A stretch of DNA of 64,000 nucleotides from Volvox africanus (lineage: Eukaryota; Chlorophyta; Chlorophyceae; Chlamydomonadales; Volvocaceae), in assembly GCA_030268105.1 (NCBI GenBank), contig BSDZ01000003.1, positions 2,480,001 through 2,544,000 of the forward strand. Reading direction: 5' to 3'. Shown here one piece after another: positions 60,485-64,000 of the stretch; the stretch's first letter is position 1, and every line of letters begins with the position of its first letter. Position numbers and translations under genes: made by a program. Under the pieces are notes generated by a model that was given only the letters and a program-made list of their open reading frames with translations, was not told the DNA's origin and made no database searches.

Positions 60485-63400
60485 AGAAATTGCATTTAAT
60501 CATAATGTATCGTATTTTATAATCAAAACTAACCAAATAGGGATTCTGAGTTTTCTCGGACGCCTTCCCTGTCCATTACCAACATCCTAAGTACCAATCC
60601 CATGGAGGACTGAAGGTGCGAGGCTTTCTTTGAGCCTTACCATTAAGTTTTCATTCCACAAACTTTTTACCCTTCGATAGCGAAGTTGTGGGTACGAATA
60701 AACGAAAAAATTCCGAGGCTAGGAAGTCTTGTAGCGGTACAGGATTGTAGCTCCAAGCTTCTGTTCATTATAAGAGTTTTGTACACAAGGAAACTTGATG
60801 CACCCGTACAGGAAGTAAAAGCTGTACAAAGCGGTACACGGGCGACACCAGTGTTCGCGAAAGGAAGGAAGAAAGAAAGCCAACAAAGGAGAGGGCTATG
60901 GCCATCCCAATTTAAGCAATTAGGAAAGACGCGTGAGGCAATTAATGTTGCTAGTGTTAATGGGAAAGGCGCAGTGTGAGTAGCAGATGGAGGCATGAGA
61001 AAAGACCTGGCATTACGCCTGCTAGCCGCTACACCTGCTCCTGGCATTCCTTTCCTCCTCTTTTCACTTCACTCAGCAGTCAGACCTGGAAGTCGGTACC
61101 GGTACAACATCGAACTGACATTTGCAGTTTTGTTAATACACCTTGAAATGTAGGATTCCCATGGTACGGTCCACAGTACGGCCCCTCTAATAAGTCCCCA
61201 CAGCATTGCTGGGTGTAAACTTCTTTGTTCCTGAAACAGTACTTCTTTGTTCCTGGTTTCCGGTTTCGAAAGCTGGATGGAATCGAAAGAACAGGAATAG
61301 CGTACAAACAGTTCTCCTAAGTACCAAACCCTGCTGCAGGTTGTTACAAGTCCTCGCAATCCTTTGCTGCCATGGGTGTCCTTGCCCTGTGAGGCGCATG
61401 GTTGCATTGGTCAGGTAGCGCCCAGGCTTGTCCGTCCGTCTAATGTGTATATTCACCCCACCTTCCATGTATCGTTGCTGCGACGACTATACGAGGCAGT
61501 ACCGGACACATCGAAACTAATGCATTCAATGCTTCCTCTGGAAACCCGGGACCAGTCCTGCTGCCTGTATCCGTACTATATACCGCTGCCGGTAAATAGG
61601 TTGGATAACACCCCACTCTACTCGGTTGAGTGTACGGGAGCAAACGTAAACAGCTGGTACGCGAGTACCATGTCAAGGTTACTCTCTTTACTGAAACAGC
61701 TAGGAACCTGCATTTTGCATAACTTTACCCAACTTGATCCCCAATCTGGAAGCTGCTCAGCCTGTGAGGGTGCTGCACTGTAACAGAGGGGTCGCCTAGC
61801 TGTTAGGGATAGCTATATGGCGAGCTCCGAGTCATTGTGCCGTAGGGCACGCGGCGTAAGGGTGACTCCATAATTACATTATAGTAATAATTACAAAGAA
61901 AGAAGAAGAAGTAGAAGTTGTCTGTCTCAATAATCCAGGCGCCTTCAATAGCGTTGCCTGGCTCGTAAAGGGGCCTTACGTTTATTCAAAACTGGCGCGC
62001 ATTCTACAACTGACACCGTTGTACGAATGCTTGCACGCAAGTAGTCCCATGCGACTTGTCCAAGTTCTATGCGTTAGATTTATAATAACTAATCAATTAT
62101 AACGCAATTAAGTTATTGTCATAAACAACCAAATTACGACAAGTCAGTTTCGCTCTTTCTGGCGCTTCTGCGCCATTCGCCCTGTTACATGCACCCTAAG
62201 GGGGTTGTTGTATTGCGGTACTGGGCTTAGCACCTTGCCAGTTATCTATCATTACTACTAGTTGGGTGTGATTCAACAAGACCGATATAGAAGGAAATAT
62301 CTAAAAGGAAATATGTCCTAAATTAACGAGCTCGACAGACCAGTTAAGGACAGTTCATATCAATAATCGTTATTACGATACCACAACCGCATAGTGTTGC
62401 TACCCACGCACATTTGCTGTGGCAGCTAGCTGGGATCATGTGATTTTGGAAAGGCAGGGAGCCATTTTAAGCAAGTTCAAGACAAAAAGGAACAAGCCCA
62501 CGACGGCCTCTGACGACCCGACTGCTGCTCCACCCTGACAGCCTCCTCCGCCGAAGCCTCAACATGGCAGGTGGGATCTGTATAGGGACCCAGAACAGCA
62601 AACCTATATACTAGCGCCTTCAAACCAGGTTCATCTAAGCCTTGTGGGAAGGAATCCGCTTGGAGGGCCCCACCGTGAGAGCTATGGTTCATTCCCCCCT
62701 CAGAGAGCCCGGCCACTTGCAGATGGCGATGTACTCAAGCTACAAGTGCAGAGCGAGCTGCACTCTGAAATTGTTTTCTCTGTAGTGATCAGTCATTGTG
62801 CAATTACACTAGATTGCCGAAGCAAGTAGTCCAGCGACGCTCTTAAATAAAAACTCATTCTTGGCTTGGCTAGATTAATGCTGACCACTTGCCGAATATC
62901 GCTGGGCTTTATTAGAATATGAGCTTCTAGCTTTAAAACCCTGCCGGTGGTAACAGCACCTTGCTTGCCAAATTACGCTGCGACTTTGAATCCAAAGGAT
63001 TGGCGCGTGGGTTATGAAAGCCTTGGTTTGGAATAGGCCATCAGGGAGCAGGAACAGCTAGACAGCTTGCTGTCAGTAGTACACCCTAGCTAGAGGCTTC
63101 GTTCCATGAGACAGCTTCTGCTTTCATTTCATCTGCCCTGCATGCTGCCTATTGATTGGTGAATGCCAAGGGTTGGTGGTTTTACGTAAACTCCTTATGT
63201 ACTGGGACGGAACAATCGAACGATAAGTACTTAGTGATAACGAACACCAATACTTATACATCGTGAAACTAATGGAGACTTGCGTGGCAATAAACATTGC
63301 ATCCCGGGCTGGGCTCATTAACGTCTGGTAAAGTCTGACTAAGTTGGCTTATGCCTAATTAGGTCTGACTGGCCTGTCAGACCTAATAATTACCCCAGCC

Positions 63401-63747
63401 AGTAGCTGGCAGGTGTGCGTGGGATGAAGGGTGTCTGGAATTGCCATGAGAACAAGACCCAAATGCACCGTACTTTCAGTTTCTCCTGCTATATCACGCT
63501 GCTTACAGTATATACAGCGATGTCCTGAGCATGCAGGTACACAAGCAAGCCAGGTCAGGACGGCCTTCCACGATCTATCCTAATGATTGGGGTTGTGCCC
63601 GTTGGTTTCAACATCAGCACCTGCATGCGCCACCCTTTCCTCATTTGCTGATCAACCGCCAGCAGCCAGGCCATTTAAGTATTGCCCCGTTAATGGTCCA
63701 ACCAACGCAGGACTTCCAGTAGTCTTGCACCGAAGGCCTGCGCTATT
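60485..63747. other. Upstream of the kinase gene; no gene recognised
   Basis: The kinase promoter should be here. A minus-strand frame at about 62477-62716 looks mildly protein-like but has no family signature or splice context. A perfect 11-bp inverted repeat is at 63359-63386. Confidence 0.4.
63359..63386. other. Perfect 11-bp inverted repeat
   Basis: The arm ttaggtctgac and its exact complement are separated by six bases (tggcct), and a partial extra copy (gtctgac) lies just upstream. It could form a hairpin or be a transposon-end remnant; no function is assigned. Confidence 0.6.
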
Positions 63748-63828
63748 TTACTGCTGCAACTTGCCGACCGCGGCTAGATCTTTGAAGACGGCCTTCGCTC
63801 GGCTCTCCACCTCCTTTAAATACTCCGC
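63748..63828 (-). CDS. Possible terminal exon of an unidentified gene
   Basis: After an acceptor (tatccag) a phase-0 frame of 26 codons ends in TAA: it contains AEYLKEVESRAKAVFKDLAAV, a charged amphipathic helix-like sequence. An alternative frame through the same exon would give a Gly/Arg-rich end and joins a possible exon near 63951-63992. The two readings cannot be separated here, so the call is weak. Confidence 0.3.
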   Translation of the reverse strand, partial: AEYLKEVESRAKAVFKDLAAVGKLQQ

Positions 63829-64000
63829 CTGGATAGGTGAAGGGCCACAGGATAGGGCCACCGAGATGTAAGTTATCTGAAACCGTCCATATATCTTTAC
63901 AGCAAATATTCAAGACGAAGGAGGGTAGGATACGCACGGTGAGGTGCAAACCATCGCTTCAGGAATCCATCAGCAGCAGCTCCTAACACAATAACGCATG

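Noticed and set aside
62477..62716. Minus-strand frame of 79 residues
   Set aside because: Mildly protein-like, but no family, acceptor, donor or neighbouring exon could be supported.

Overview
The window is nuclear DNA of a green alga, most likely a chlamydomonadalean or volvocine species. Genes are broken by many short introns with GT(G/A)-type donors and (C/T)AG acceptors. TGTAA, the usual green-algal poly(A) signal, follows several stop codons. The actin matches the volvocine type, and one gene belongs to the volvocine-style family of extracellular-domain TKL kinases. Non-coding DNA is rich in microsatellites and carries LTR-retrotransposon remnants. No bacterial operon, CRISPR array, tRNA or rRNA gene was recognised. 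All gene models were assembled by eye from reading frame, splice sites and intron phase; no search was run.

Layout. (1) 1-1811, minus: 5' part of a tandem U-box protein, cut by the window edge. (2) 4313-10595, minus: a RavA/MoxR-type AAA+ ATPase in at least 12 exons. (3) 13969-15959, plus: a complete nine-exon actin gene (377 aa). (4) 18071-29597, plus: a large Slo/BK-like potassium channel (17 exons seen, about 1364 residues, N-terminus not found) with a TVGYGD filter, an arginine-rich S4, two RCK modules and a low-complexity insert of about 450 residues. (5) 29598-35009: gene-poor, with a striking 12-mer plus 5-mer satellite at 31.2-31.5 kb. (6) 35010-36602, minus: a small Pro/Gln/Ala-rich protein of unknown function; a possible last exon of another minus-strand gene lies at 37313-37507. 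(7) 39.5-46.3 kb, minus: a decayed duplicate of a TKL kinase. (8) 48057-60484, minus: the intact parental-type kinase gene, with a membrane-targeted N-terminus, an ectodomain, a membrane segment and a kinase domain with all core motifs. (9) 60.5-64 kb: mostly featureless, with a possible terminal exon at 63748-63828.

The best story is the kinase pair. The 39.5-46.3 kb copy carries a 994-bp solo LTR inside a coding exon, with a 5-bp target duplication and the empty site preserved in the other copy. It has also lost the Arg-Asp of the HRD catalytic motif through a 6-bp deletion and has a 16-bp deletion in its displaced C-terminal fragment. A second solo LTR of the same family, with its own 5-bp duplication, lies between the two copies. 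The genes are otherwise functionally unrelated neighbours (cytoskeleton, ion channel, ubiquitin ligase, AAA+ chaperone, receptor-like kinase), as expected for a eukaryotic chromosome segment.
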